DNA from: Sepioteuthis lessoniana | Taxonomy: Eukaryota > Mollusca > Cephalopoda > Myopsida > Loliginidae | DNA length: 64,000 bases | Direction: 5' to 3' | Assembly (NCBI GenBank): GCA_963585895.1 | Contig: OY757934.1 | Location: forward strand, 31,463,923-31,527,922 | In this document: one piece after another, positions 10,911 through 23,146 of the stretch | Layout: the number at the start of each line of letters is the position of its first letter | Position numbering within the stretch: the stretch's first letter is position 1 | Translations under genes and position numbers: made by a program | Notes under the pieces: generated by a model | Databases searched by the model: none | Told to the model about the DNA's origin: nothing | What the model saw: only the letters and a program-made list of their open reading frames with translations

Positions 10911-11098
10911 TTTCAACTTTCCCTCATAAATATGAAATTCAAAATTCATTCAATTAAAATTGAATAACATTGAAAATTATTTACACATCAAAACGTTTTT
11001 TTCTCAATCTCTATACATCTATTAGCAGCAGATTTTGTCAATACTCTTAAAAAGATCTTCATTCAAACAAATGATTAATTCAATGTTTTTTGATTTTA

Positions 11099-11455
11099 TC
11101 AGCAGAAGTCACTTCTCTTTTGTTTAGAATAACAACAATAATAACAACACTTACTGGCCCAAGGATTCCAACTAGCGTACAGTTGGCTGACAAAAATAAA
11201 ACGGGCCGTGACTCAATACAGATACCCCGCCATTACAAAACAAGCTGGTATATATATATACACCAATATGCCCATTCCTGAGCCAGCAATAAATCACTGT
11301 CGAGGGAATGGACTTGACCACATGCACACAATGGAATGCCCCAATGACCAAAAAATCTTTCCTTCTTCAGTTTAGGAGATCTCACTTCAACTGTAACTTA
11401 ACTTGTTGCACGACTGAGTGCTGGCTTTGATAACTACCAAAATCAACTATTTAAC
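11099..11455 (-). mobile_element. LTR-3 copy 1, diverged
   Basis: Shares with the copies at 38789 and 48711 the words AACAACACTTACTGG, CAAGCTGGTATATATATATA and GAATGGACTTGACCAC. Read on the minus strand, it has a TATATATATA box followed by ACCAGCTTG. Confidence 0.65.
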
Positions 11456-11513
11456 ATTATCCAGATTGAAAAAGGTTTTGCTTCTCAGTAAGCAGTCCCT
11501 AAGGTTAAAAAAA

Positions 11514-11696
11514 TGGTTTGGGTTGGTTTCTTTGCTTAATGGCATATCAATATTTACAGATTATTTAATTCCAAAGCCATCCTTATCGAAGAACAGTAGT
11601 GGTACTATTTAACTCATAGCTGGGGGATGATAAGAAGGTTCATACCTTTTTAAAGGGTATTAGTCTAAAAGTGAATGTAATGGCATGACTGGAGAA
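11514..11696 (-). mobile_element. SINE-A, head missing
   Basis: Minus-strand tail (TTTCTTTGCTTAATGGCATA), GAACAGTAGTGGTACTATTT and the central domain (GGTTCATACC). It stops before the tRNA-like head. Confidence 0.8.
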
Positions 11697-11699
11697 GTT

Positions 11700-12744
11700 A
11701 ACACCACAGAATAGCTTTTTTGTATACCCTCTGAACTAAATAACAGAAGGGAACCCACTTATACATTTTCATATATAAATTCGACCTTATTGTTGATTCT
11801 ATTGTTATTTCTTACCATTTTTTTCTGCTTTTCTAAAATGCAGGTAGTATATTGTGGTCAGCAAGTCACCTCTCTTTCACGCTCTCTCTCTTTCTCTCCT
11901 CTCTTGTATTACCATACACAAATATAACATTTGTGTCTTTCAAGTTGGTCAAAACATCTGTGTATATTGTTTGGATAAAGTAATCATGAAATTCAAAAAA
12001 TAATCACTTTTTATGTCTAATATTTTAATTTGTTATTTAAAAGAAACTGTTTAAGCAAATGTTTCTTTTTTCTCAGCATTTAATCTAAAAGGATTTGAAA
12101 TAGTTTTGATCAATATATTGAAGTTTGCTGTCTGTTCTCTAATTTAGCAGACCATTCTCCTGCTTTTTAAAGTTAGTTGATACGTCAGTGTTCATTGTTT
12201 GATCACTTTCAAGGAAGCTATAATATATCAAACCATTTCTGTTTCACGAAATGTTTACCATAACCTTTGAAAGATGATAACATAATTTTAGTTGATATTT
12301 TGTTTTCTCATCTGCATCCAGCCATTGTAAAGATCATCTCAGGTCATTACACAAAATCCATTTTTCATCCCTAGCGATGATACAAGGCAGAAGAGATCCA
12401 TTTGATTTTATTGAACGTGATTGATGCAAGACTCAATTTTGTCTGATTTTTTTTTGTGCCTCATTCATTTCAAATAAAATATATTCATTGTTTTGTTTTA
12501 TTTTGTTTTTTGTTTTTTTTCTCACCAATTGCTTTAAAATAATTCGACATGGTTCCAGTCAATACGTTCAGCTTTACTGAAAGTTTTCTGTCTGAGTTTT
12601 TTTTCACATCATTGATTAATGATTTTGTCTGACTTTATCTAAAGTAAAATCTCAGCATGAAAATGTTCAAGCAAAAATGTTACTGTTTATTTATTAATAG
12701 CATTTGTCTATACTTTGTTTATACTTCTTACAACTTCAATTCTG
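11700..12744. other. AT-rich stretch with a CT tract
   Basis: A pyrimidine tract (CTCTCTCTCTTTCTCTCC) lies near 11881-11900. Nothing else recognised. Confidence 0.5.
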
Positions 12745-13812
12745 TGATAACTCAGTTTGAACTGAAATTAGTAGACCAATTCATATGCCTTGGTAGCAAT
12801 ATCTCATCTATTGAAGGCAATTTCAACATATGCATTGGTAAAGCATGGACTTCTGTTAACAGGTTATTGACCATATGAAAATCTGATCTCTCTGATGAAA
12901 TAAAATGGGAATTTTTACAAGCTATAGCCATATCAGTACTATTGTTATATAATTAAGGAATGATTTTTTTATATTAATCATTTTTCATTAATTATATTTT
13001 ATCATTCAGTTTGGTTGGGCTTTGAACTATTTGAGTTAAGAGTTCAGGTGTGTAGTCATTTGGTGCAGTTTATGCTTGCACACAAAGGATATGACAATCA
13101 CAATTGTCATAATAAACCCCAGATAGGAAATGAGCTGGAGTGTGAATGACGTCATGCATGGAAGTGATGGTCCTGAGAATTTGAAGATTTTGAAAAAGAA
13201 TCAGTTGGGAGTTGACTTTGGACCATGTAGGCAGGTAGACATTTGAGTTTCTGCCATTGGGGCTGAGAATTGAGTTTTCTGCCATTGAGTTGAGCTTCTA
13301 CCGTTGCAGCTTCAGTTAATTATTTTGGGTCCCGACCAGCGAAGATGAATTGAGATCTAAAACACCATGAAATGTGCCAAACACTGGGGGTTTTGTATGA
13401 TACAAAATACGTTTAAGGATTGTATCTCTCTCCTCGTGTCGAAGAACTCAAGTCAGAAGTTAATAAATGTGTTCATATCTGAACAACGGAGTCGCCTGTG
13501 TTCTTTATTTGTATATGTATACATGTAGTATACAACACTATTATATGGCTGCACCACATGAAATTGAACGAAATGCTTGGAGAAAAAGCTAGATGTGAAC
13601 TATACAAGGATGCTACATGCTATTTTGAGCAAATACTGGAATCAGCTTCCTACAAAACAATAGCTGTATGGCTACTAAACTCCCATCTTGAAAACAATTC
13701 AAGTAAGATGAACACACAACATGCCAGGCACTGCTGAAGAAGTAAGAACTAACTCATAAGTGACATTCTCCTATGGATCCCACACAAGGACATACCAGCA
13801 AAAACTTACATT
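12745..13812 (+). pseudogene. LINE-X copy 2, split by a ~585-bp insertion
   Basis: Left part reads LKLVDQFICLGSNISS, FNICIGKAWTSVNRLL, SDLSDEIKWEFLQA and stops near 12950. The family sequence resumes at about 13536 with LYGCTT-type sequence (TTATATGGCTGCACCAC) and runs through the KLDGN/NKSW and 3' region to ~13812. ACTATT(GTT)ATAT at the left break resembles ACTATTATAT at the right, consistent with a target duplication. Confidence 0.78.
12951..13535 (+). mobile_element. Unclassified insertion in LINE-X, LTR-like 3' part
   Basis: Sequence foreign to LINE-X. Its end, with AATAAATGTGTTCATAT, GAGTCGCCTGTGTTC and TATACAACA, looks like the R-U5 end of an LTR. I could not find a matching TG start or a second copy in the window. 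Confidence 0.45.
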
Positions 13813-13817
13813 CATAA

Positions 13818-14461
13818 GTAATCGCATATCAACCATTATTGGTTACTCTATACCAAATCCTGTTTATACATCTATATTAAATATAAGATTTGTAAACACA
13901 TTTTGTTGATAACATTCTTAAATGAGCCTGAGCTCTTTTTTGCACACAGTTAAATGGTTTCAAGTATTTCTATCTAACACTAATAACTCCATTTAATATC
14001 AGTCCTTTTTTTGCACTCAGTTTAATGGTTTCAAGTATTGCTATATAACAGTTACTATTTAATATCAGTCATTTGTTTGCACACAGTTTGTTCTATTTGA
14101 CTCATAGATAGGACCCTATCGGATGCTACCACTCTGGGCCAGAGTGGAAGTGGGAGCAATGGCAATGAAGGGGTACTCCACATTCCCCAAATCTCCATGA
14201 CTTGGCATCTGATGGTTTAATGTCATATCCAGGACACTTGTTGGTAGGGGTCTTACCCCCTCTGCAAAGATGCAGTGTATTCTAAAGCCCCAGCCAACTG
14301 GGCCACAGGACACTCGTTGGTGGTGGTGGGATCTTACCCCTCTTCAGAGATGTTGTTGTTGCATTCTACAGCCCCAGTCAACTGGGCCAAAATACACACG
14401 TTGGTGGGAGTCTTACCTTTCTGCAGTTGGTATATTCGACAGCCCCAGCCGACAGGGCTAC
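13818..14461 (-). mobile_element. SINE-D with triplicated head
   Basis: Minus-strand tail (CGCATATCAACCATTATTGG), internal repeats and body (CTACCACTCTGGGCCAGAGT). The head then follows three times: about 14232-14304, 14305-14388 and 14389-14460. Each unit carries a CGTTGGTGG-like word, a TCTTACC word and CAGCCCCAG followed by an ACTGGGCC-like end. Confidence 0.8.
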
Positions 14462-14842
14462 ATAACATAGAGCGCCTGCCTTTAGAGCAAAGCTCAAATT
14501 TGAGTAAAGTCTTAAAAAATGGTACCACTCCTATAACCTTCTATGATCCATTTGGCTGTTTAGATTCTACTGAGATATTTGAATTCAACTAAAACATATT
14601 AAAAGCTTACAAAAAATAATGTTTCTTGCTAAATGTCTTTTGACTTTAAATCCAGCCATATGTGAGTGTAGACATATTTTTGATAGTGCAGATATTTTTT
14701 CAGGTTTTTGTCAATCAAGATATGGTTTGATTTGGTTTCTTTGTTTAATGGCAAATCAACCGTTACAGGTTATTTAATCGATTGTAAAGCAATCCTTGTA
14801 GAAGTACACAAGTCGTACTATTTAACTTATAGTTGGAAGATA

Positions 14843-15729
14843 CGAGGTGCATGCAATAAGTTTCCAGACTTTTTTCGTATGAGCACTTTTATTGATAATA
14901 CACTCATGAAACTCTAGTCCCCTTCCAAGTAATCTCCTCCGGCTGCAATGCACTTGTTGTACCGTTCCAACAACTTCTGGAAGGCCCCCTGGAAGTCCTC
15001 TTGTGTGAGCGTGTCAATGACCTTCATCACAGCCTCTTTCATCTCCTCAATTGTCTCATAACAACAGCCTCTCAGCTAAGGGAATAAGCAAAAGTCACAG
15101 GGAGCAATGTCTGAACTATAGGGACACTGAGGAACTGTCTTGATGTCCATCTTGGTCAAATAGTCTGTGACAAGGATGGAGTTGTGGACTGGTGTATTGT
15201 CCTAGTGGAAATGCCACTGACCTGATTTGAAGAGTGCTGGCCTCTTGCGATGGAATCTCTTCCTGAACTCCCTTAAAACCTCTACATAGTAACCCTAATC
15301 CTAACCCTTTGGTGTATTGACTTCCTTACTCCTCCCACATGTGTCATCATCCCTCACAGACTCCGTGCCTTCCTTGAATCTCTTATGCCACTCAAAAACT
15401 GATGCTCGATTCATGCAAGATGCTCCAAAAGCAGTCTGAAGCATTCCATACGTTTCTGTGACATTTTTTCCAAGTCTAAAACAGAATTTTATTGCATATC
15501 GTTCTTCTAAAGTGTCAGATTGCATTTTTGAAATTCACCAGCTGTGATAATCAGGCTCTAGTAGGGTGTATTCCAATTGCTGCTGTAGCTGTTCATTTGA
15601 AGCTGAAATCATGAAAATTGGTCAGTCATCTCATAAGATGTATAGCAATAACATACTGAATTTTCAAGAGTCTATGACCATTTTAATTGCCCATACAAAA
15701 AAGTCAGGAAACTTATCGTATGCACCTCA
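14843..15729 (-). mobile_element. Mariner M1, internally deleted, with TIRs and TA TSD
   Basis: Terminal inverted repeats CGAGGTGCATGCAATAAG (14843) and, read inward from 15729, TGAGGTGCATACGATAAG; both extend into AAGTTTCC.GACTTTTTT. TA flanks it on both sides (14841-14842 and 15730-15731). The transposase N-terminal helix-turn-helix region is open at 15525-15301 (IKFCFRLGKNVTETYGMLQ, VFEWHKRFKEG). The C-terminus continues at 15300-14913 with stops (MKEAVMKVIDTLTQEDF, LLERYNKCIAAGGDYLEGD). The whole middle of the gene, including the first catalytic Asp, is missing, so it is inactive. A telomere-like filler sits at the deletion joint. Confidence 0.92.
15290..15307. repeat. Telomere-like (TTAGGG)-type filler at the mariner deletion joint
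   Basis: TAACCCTAATCCTAACCC, three units with one substitution, sits between the EVNTP codons and the YYVEVLREF codons of the transposase, exactly where the coding centre is missing. Confidence 0.75.
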
Positions 15730-15836
15730 TAAATGGGTTGATACCTTTTCCAAGGATACATGTCTGAAAATGTACAAAATAATATGATTGAGATTCAAAC
15801 TCATCTACTACAATGTTGCAGTCCACCATGTTAACT

Positions 15837-18115
15837 AATATATCAAGAGAATTCCCCTTCCCTTCCAATGAAGATATCTTATGGGAGTACAGGTAATTTT
15901 TTTTTGTTCTGTTTTCTATAGACAGAAGAAAGGAAGATAAAGGCATCTTTTATTTCAACTCCATTTTTGGTTTCTTCTTACCCCATGTTAATCTAATGGT
16001 TTCTCCTCTTGGTCGATTAAGGCTGGAAAGGAATTATATAGAAAGAAGACTGAGAAAAAAAGATATCTTTTTAATTTCAACTTTATTGCATTTGGGATTT
16101 TGCATGAACTCTGTAGCAAGGAAATATCTTCCTGGATTATTTGAGAACTGTAATTTTTCCCAAATCATGCGTTGAAATTCACTAGTCATTTTTGAGATTG
16201 ATAATGTCAATTATTCGGTGTTTTTAGTTGTTTACTAAGTCCATTATATGGCGTTTTTGTTGTGGTTTTTGATGAGTCCATTATTTGGTGTTTTTAGTTG
16301 TGGGTTGCTGGTAACAGAGATGGCTGCAACAAGTTGAAAGGTTAACCAGTGTGCTGCATAAAAATGGACATGTGAGGCATTCCATTAGCAGCAAGAAAGT
16401 TTTGCTTTTACTTTTCCAGTCACTGCTGAAAGAGAACGGCTTTCTTTCTTTTGCCAAGACAGTTCCTTTCTTTTGCATATGTGACACCACTTTTCCTATC
16501 CGGGGCTTCTGGAAGTTTCTGCATTTTTTAATATGTATTTTTTTATTTAATTTAATTTTCAAAAAATTTTTCTATTCCTACAATCTTACAGCTTCTAGTT
16601 TGTGTCTTTTGCCATTGAGATAGTACTGAATATAAAAATACTGAATTTTTCACTGAATTTCAACTGATTTTGAGTTTTAATAAAACGTCTGATCTTCATT
16701 ACATTCCTTATCATATCCACAGAATTACAGATCTGAGAGCAGAAAAAGACCAAAAATGGTGCCATTAGAGAATTTTTGGTTTCCTGTCTACATGCATTAC
16801 AACAAATAATAATTGTCAGATTTTATAGCCAACCTATTGGCTCTATACATAAAATGGTGGTATTTGTTAATCTCATGTACCTGGCTGTAGGCTTGTACAA
16901 GGTTTTATGAAAGATCATTAATTGTTCAAGCTGTTAGTTTCCTCAGTCTGTACCCCTATTATTCTTCAAGAGAACAACAAAGACTAATACAATTTAACAC
17001 TAACAGCATAAAAAATTACCTCACTGAGATTAAAAACAACACTGAACTTTGACTCCTAATTTTAAATTCATGCTGATCCTTCTCCTAGACTGATTGCCAA
17101 CCAGTCTACCGTAGTATTTTATTCATAGATGTTCACAGAAAGGATGACTTCATGTTTTTCCCAAAAGAATTAGTGCAAAATAAAATGAAATAATCAATAG
17201 ACAACTTTCTAAAATGATCCAAAATGAATAGAACGTATTTACGATGAAGTCTTGAAGTAATCTGGTCATTGAGAAATGATGAATGAGCTGAACTTGTTTA
17301 GTTTATTTCATGCCCCATGAATCTGGCCTTTTGCCAAAGTTAACTTATCCAACAAATATCTCTTAACTATGATTTGTGTAATTGATTTGATAGCTTTGAA
17401 GTGTCCAGTTCAGTTCTTTAACCTCTAAGTTATGCAGGCATGAAATGATTTGATTAAGTCTTCCTAAATATTTTGGGGTGGATTTACCAAAGCACTAAAA
17501 AGTGAATCATTGACCTCATAGTATATAAACTACTTCTGAGTTACTGTAAAATGAGCAAAGAATTATAGGAGTTAAAAGTAATGATTGAACCCAATTGCCT
17601 CTGGAATCCTTTCTCATAATCTAAACACCCAGAATATTTAGATAACCATCTTGTTGAGGGATAATGTTAGAAAGAAAATCATAGCTAGTGCTGTCAATTG
17701 AATGGTGTTAATGATGTTGTGATTATATATGTGACTGTGAATAAGTATAATGTTTGTAATGAAAGCAAGGGATGGAGATGTCAACTTCTCAAGATGCTGC
17801 AGGACAAATAGTAAATTACTGATGTCACAGTTTTTCTAAACAGCTTTTCATCACTGAAGACAAGATGTCTTGGATGACTTAGGCTGGATGAGGACAACTC
17901 TGACATGTGGCATAATAAAAAATACTGTTTGTTTTAAGTATGTCCAATCGCTTTGCATATTTGCTTAGCTGAAGTGAATTTGATGCTTTCTGTTTTGGAG
18001 AATCTGTTTTTGTGTTGACACAGAATGAGTACATTTATGCCCAATGTTACAAAGAATTACAAAAAATTCTGCATGGTCTACTAAGACCTTAATGTATGAG
18101 ACTGACAGTATAGTA
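15837..18115. other. 2.3 kb AT-rich, nothing recognised
   Basis: Short imperfect direct repeats (GGTGTTTTTAGTTGT near 16218 and 16289) only. No coding, RNA or mobile-element signal was recognised. Confidence 0.5.
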
Positions 18116-18186
18116 CTTGGGTGAGTCAAAAGTTTTGCAATATTTGCATTTTAATCATGAGCAAGGAATTTATCAAACTTACCACC
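18116..18186 (+). mobile_element. Mariner M2-type terminal repeat
   Basis: CTTGGGTGAGTCAAAAGTTT follows TA (18114-18115) and matches the M2 ends at 28339, 35961, 37162 and 54691. Similarity stops after about 30 bases, so this may be a short non-autonomous relative. The other end was not found. Confidence 0.5.
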
Positions 18187-18196
18187 AAGTCAGATT

Positions 18197-18677
18197 CGGG
18201 CCCAGTTGGCTGGGACTGCAGAATACACTGACTGCTTCTCTGTAGAGGGATAAGACTCCTCTAATGAGTGTTCTGAATATGACACAAAACAATCTGATGA
18301 TGAGGCTTCAGTAATGCTGGAGGTTTGGGGAATGCAGAGTACACCTTTATTGCCATCACCCTTGGGTCCATCCTAGCTCAGAGTAGTTGCACCTGATAGT
18401 CCTATCTATGGATTAAATAGAAATAAACTGTGTTTATACTAAAATGGATTGTTTGAAATATAACTGTTTTGATATTTAAACTGTGTACTCATGCTAAACT
18501 GAATTGTTTGAAATAGAACTGTTTTTACATTTAACTGTGTGTAAACAAAAACATGTGCATATTTGAAGATATGAAGATCCTGAAACGTGCAAACTTTTAT
18601 CAAACTGACTTAATTCGGCATTAAATGACCTGAAAAGGGTTGATATACCGTAAAACAAAATAACCAACCCACTAAGT
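18197..18677 (+). mobile_element. SINE-D, full length, with 10-bp TSD
   Basis: AAGTCAGATT at 18187-18196 is repeated at 18678-18687. Order: head (CCAGTTGGCTGGGACTG), body (TATGACACAAAACAATCTG), two or three ~50-bp internal repeats, then the tail (GGCATTAAATGACC) and AACC end. No clear pol III A or B box is visible in the head. Confidence 0.9.
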
Positions 18678-18687
18678 AAGTCAGATT

Positions 18688-19720
18688 TGATATGAGGTCA
18701 TTCCATAATGGAAGGTCCCACATGAATTGAAACTTTTGTGGCTATCACAGAAATTATTGATCCTTGCATAGGAGAGATGAAGAGAGACAATATAATCTCT
18801 TTTCTTTATAATGAAATAGTCAAAATTATTGATGAGGGAGAAGGAGAGTCAAATAGACAGGGAACCACAAAGATACAATTTACACCAGGTTGAGATACAT
18901 CTTTAGAGAGCCTTGCTTCTTTGTGCTTCTTTTATAGGAAACTGATACAGGGTGTCCTCTCAACCTGGAGCTGTCTGCCTACTCCCCAAGCTAGTGCTCA
19001 AAACAGTATAATGTTTGGTCTCTCTGTTCACACTGCTTAGTGTATCTCTGCTAACTCATGTCTGCCCAGGGTTGAAAACTTCCATTTTTATATATTTTTC
19101 AGATGAATACTCACTCTTCTGATGCAACTTACGTTGTGCTTTTGCTGTCTTTTGTTTACCTTAAAATACAGGTGCATATCCTGTTTTGAAATCCACAAAC
19201 CCACATGGCCAGTCAAAGGTCAATATGTAACAACGGCATTCCCTTTTTGGGATGGATCAGGTACCAAACAATAAAATGAACTCTGCTAAGTATTGGGAAA
19301 GGCTCCCAGGGACCAAGTGTTCAACTTATAATAACCCACCTGGTGGAAAACCAAGGTGATGCTCTTAAACTGGTGGAATTACGTAATCCAAACAGCTGGA
19401 GTGGATATATGCAATTGCATGGCAAAATACATGGAATTGGTTAACAGAAAATGAGCACTTTTATGGCAAAACAGTAAAACATCTCCTCATGCTCAAATGA
19501 CTAAACTCTCAAAACTCAAAGGAATAGTCCGGACCTTATCACCCTTGGGTTATTACTTTCTGTGCTCATGGCTTACTTTCTGTGCTCATGATATTTCAAC
19601 AACCAAGAAGTGGTTGAAGCTTCTGTGAAAGAGTTGTTCACCTTGAAAAATCAGCATTTATATCAGTGTGAGATCAAAGAATTGCCAGAAAGTTGGCTTC
19701 AGACAGTGCAACATGATAAA
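18688..19720. other. Unclassified sequence
   Basis: A short tandem duplication (CTTACTTTCTGTGCTCATG near 19554 and 19572) is the only structure noted. Confidence 0.45.
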
Positions 19721-19880
19721 TGGTACTTGATGCCGCTTTGCTAAACAGTCAGCATTATAAGGTAAGGATCAAGCGTAAAGTGGATCAATCTAGGGAATGG
19801 AGTAGCGTCCTCCCTTACACCTGTAGTAGTTATTGAAAAGGGAGACTTTGGATCAGCCTCGACTAAGGTCGCCATATTGA
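19721..19880 (+). mobile_element. SINE-C, 5' truncated
   Basis: TGGTACTTGATGCC, CAGCATTATAAGGTA, GTAGTAGTTATTGAAAAGGG and GGTCGCCA match the SINE-C body. The tRNA-like head is absent. Confidence 0.75.
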
Positions 19881-20460
19881 AAATAATAATTCATGCATAA
19901 AAAAAATAATTATGTACCCTCATATAAAAGAATCAGTGACACTAACTAGTATCAAAAAAGGACTATTAACTTTCCTTCTTAGAATACGCCTTATTCCATC
20001 ATATTGCCCAAAAGAATTTTAAAGACTTCACTTGCCAGTTAGAGTGTGTTTCAAAACTCCTGAAGACAGTCCTTGGCAGTTATTGGTCTCAACCTGATCT
20101 CCCCTTGCTTTAGTCATTGGCATTTTTATGTAGGATGTTTTAGGGTAGGATCACCACAATCTTTTTATATTTTTGCACCAGAAGGTAAAACTTTGAACTT
20201 TGCGTATGTTAATAGCTCAGGGTAATAAATTATTTCCTTTATTTATTATTAATACCATTAATATTGATATTAATAATATTTATTATAAAATAAAGTAATA
20301 AAGTAAAGTTTTGGAATAAAATCCTAAGTTATTAGAAAGCAGAAGACATTTTTAAAAATCAGAGTGACATGTTTCACTAGTGGCCTTGTGTCATCAGAAT
20401 TTAAGTGAATTTATAACCAAAAATGAATTTTACTCTACAATGAAGAGAATTGTGATGATT

Positions 20461-20473
20461 TATATATATATAT

Positions 20474-20528
<55 letters not shown>

Positions 20529-20537
20529 TATATATAT
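20461..20537. repeat. (TA)n microsatellite
   Basis: Nearly pure TA repeat with two TAAATA interruptions. Confidence 0.95.
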
Positions 20538-21384
20538 GAATTATGTATGTTCATGCTGTACATAAATCCTTATGTTTCTCTCCAGTTTAAAATTCATTTT
20601 TGGTAATAAATTGATTTAAACGTCAATCTGATTTTTTAAACAGATGTCTTTTTCCCCTTTATTATATTTCTATCATCTTTTAACAATGTAATAATGAAAA
20701 AAAATTTTAATGAAAACAATTTATTTTGTTACCCTATCTGTCAGTATCATAGATTTCTAAATAATTCATTTTTATCTTATATGGTAGACTAGTAAAACTT
20801 GAACTTGCAAAATTCATAATAGACTTGTTTTTTGCTGATAGGATTCATGGCCATTTAAAAATAATCCTTTTGAATATGCCTATCCATGCTTGAATCATAT
20901 TTAAAATGGAACTAGATTGGCAGAAACTTGTCAGATAAAACAGATGATGTCAGATCTAAAAACTAGATTCCGGATACTCGTGATTCTGACTCAGTGTTTT
21001 TTAATTGAGACCAAGTTTATTTTGTGTTTGAAATATTGTAAAATTTGATGGTCATTATATCACTGCTTATTCAAAGAAACATGAAAAACAGAAATCAATA
21101 TGAATAAACAATAATATTCATCAATTTTAGCCAATTTAGTGGTTAGGATTTGTGGCTTTCACTCAGGCAGTTGGAATTTGATACCAAGCATAGGAAGTTG
21201 TATAAAAAAAAACTCACAGAACTTTATGACGAGAAGAAAACCTTTAATTCCTTGCTGGTAAACTGCAAATAAATGATAAAATATGAATGACATATAATTA
21301 AGAGGTCTGTTAGTCTACAAATTTCAGTCTTTTGATTTCAGTATATATTTTAACTGATATTAATGCAAAATTATGTTTACTGGA
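20538..21384. other. AT-rich, nothing recognised
   Basis: No supported feature. Confidence 0.5.
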
Positions 21385-22085
21385 GTATCATCATCATTGA
21401 GGTGTACCAAAAGCATAGATTCTCTTGACTCTTTCTTGCCATCCATCCCTATCATCCATCACTCATATTAAGTCTTCTAGATGGCACTCAGTGTATATGT
21501 ATAGACATCCATAGGAAAATATTGCTTATGATTTTCATCCTTACTCCTTCAGCAGTGCATAGCATGTTTTGTTCATCTTTCTTGTATAGCAGTAATTCCC
21601 AATGTGGGGTGCATGCCCCACCAGTGGAGCATGGTAATATTTTGGTGGGGCTTATTTAGAGACCTATTAAATGGCCTTTTAAGCTTCCTTCATATGAATT
21701 GCTGAAAAATTTGGAATATGTAAGAATTAAATATTATAAAGGGGCATCAGAAATTTAGAAATACCAAAGTGTGGCATGGCTCAAAATCAGTTGGAAACAA
21801 CTGTTGTATAGTAGTTGAGATAGGGGTTAAATGGCCATACAACTACTGCCTCCAGGGTTTGTTCAAAACTGCATGCTGAATCCTTGTTTAGTTACCATCA
21901 AGCTTTTTCTTCAGGTGTTCTTTTAAAGTCCAACTGGTGCAGCTATACATTAGTATTGACATGGCTACCAGTTGGAAGAATTCCCTTTTTAATCTATAAC
22001 AGAAATAAGATTTCCATGTGGTCAATAATTGGTTAAAAGCAGTCCATCAATGCTAAAGTTGACATCATTTTTCTGAAGTGTATTA
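21385..22085 (-). pseudogene. LINE-X copy 4, split by a hAT-type MITE
   Basis: On the minus strand the LINE-X words recur: CTGCACCAGTTGGACTTTAA, AAGCTTGATGG, TTTGAACAAACCCTGGAGG, then AAACATGCTATGCACTGCTG and GATGGATGATAGGGATGGAT. Heavily decayed. The element at 21590-21803 interrupts it. Confidence 0.72.
21590..21803. mobile_element. hAT-type MITE with 8-bp TSD
   Basis: 214 bp with inverted ends: CAGTAATTCCCAATGTGGGG at the left and, reading inward, CAGTTGTTTCCAACTGATTT at the right. TTGTATAG at 21582-21589 is exactly repeated at 21804-21811. An 8-bp TSD and CAGNG/CAGT-type ends are hallmarks of hAT elements. There is no transposase, so it is non-autonomous. Confidence 0.88.
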
Positions 22086-22598
22086 GAAACTAAGAAACAA
22101 TATCAACAGAGAGAAATGTACTGAACAAAATTATTAGATTGACATTTACATTTTAATCTGAAACAAGTTTAAAGAATTTACTTTATTCAACAGAATAACA
22201 TTTCCTAACATTAAACCTAGACATTGCCATTCACTAAGAGATGTAGGAGGCTTTATTCTTCATGGCATCAAAAGAAACACTTCTCTCCTTACCTACTGTT
22301 TGCTTATCACTCTTTGCAAATTATTTCAAGGAGTAACATGTGTTTGGATAAAGAAAAACAATAACAATTGGTTCATTTTCTTCTCTTTATACTTGCATTA
22401 ATGTTTGTGAAGATTTTTGTACTCAGAGGAAGGGATCCAATATTCTGTAACTCAGTAGGCAAACATACACACTGAGCTAATTAATTTAACATTTTAGCCA
22501 GTGGCTGTACTTTGTTCTGTGTATTTATACACACTCAAATAGAGAAAGAGAGAGATACATAGATAAATATGAGCAGAGATAACTTGCTAGCAGATCTG
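22086..22598. other. AT-rich, nothing recognised
   Basis: No supported feature. Confidence 0.45.
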
Positions 22599-22599
22599 A

Positions 22600-22643
<44 letters not shown>
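22599..22643. repeat. (TA)n(TG)n compound microsatellite
   Basis: TA repeat passing directly into a TG repeat. Confidence 0.92.
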
Positions 22644-22644
<1 letters not shown>

Positions 22645-22647
22645 GAA

Positions 22648-23146
22648 AGAGATGAATATGAATGGATTGTGATTGATTGATAGTTATAAATAGGCTTAGA
22701 TAGATAAATATGAACAGACTACCTTGCTAGTAGATCTGAATATAAATTGATAGATATGAACAGAATTATATATGAATGGAATGAAATAGATAGATGGATA
22801 TAAACAAAGATAGATAGATAGATAGACAGGTTGGTTGGTTTCTTTGTTTAATGGCATATCAACTCTTTTTAGGTTATTTAATGCCAAAGCCGTTCTCCTA
22901 GAAGAACAGTAGTGGTACTATTTAAACCATAGCTGGGGGGATAAGGGGGTTCATACCTTTCCCAAGGGTATTTGCGCAAAGTGAACGTAATAGTGCGAGT
23001 GGAGTATGATAGATAGATAGATAGGTTACAGCATAGATACAGAGTCGACAATGGTTGGCTACTCTCAGTTTCTTACCTAATAAATACACAAATGAGAAAC
23101 TGACAGCACCAAGCACCCTTTATTCTGTATCTATATTATGCTAACT

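Larger units (their letters stand above)
14723..15836 (-). mobile_element. SINE-A split by mariner M1
   Basis: The tail half (TTTCTTTGTTTAATGGCAAA through ACTATTTAACTTATAG) lies at 14723-14842. The head half (GGGTTGATACCTTTTCCAAG through TTGCAGTCCACC) lies at 15730-15836. The two halves join into one SINE-A once the mariner is removed. Confidence 0.85.
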
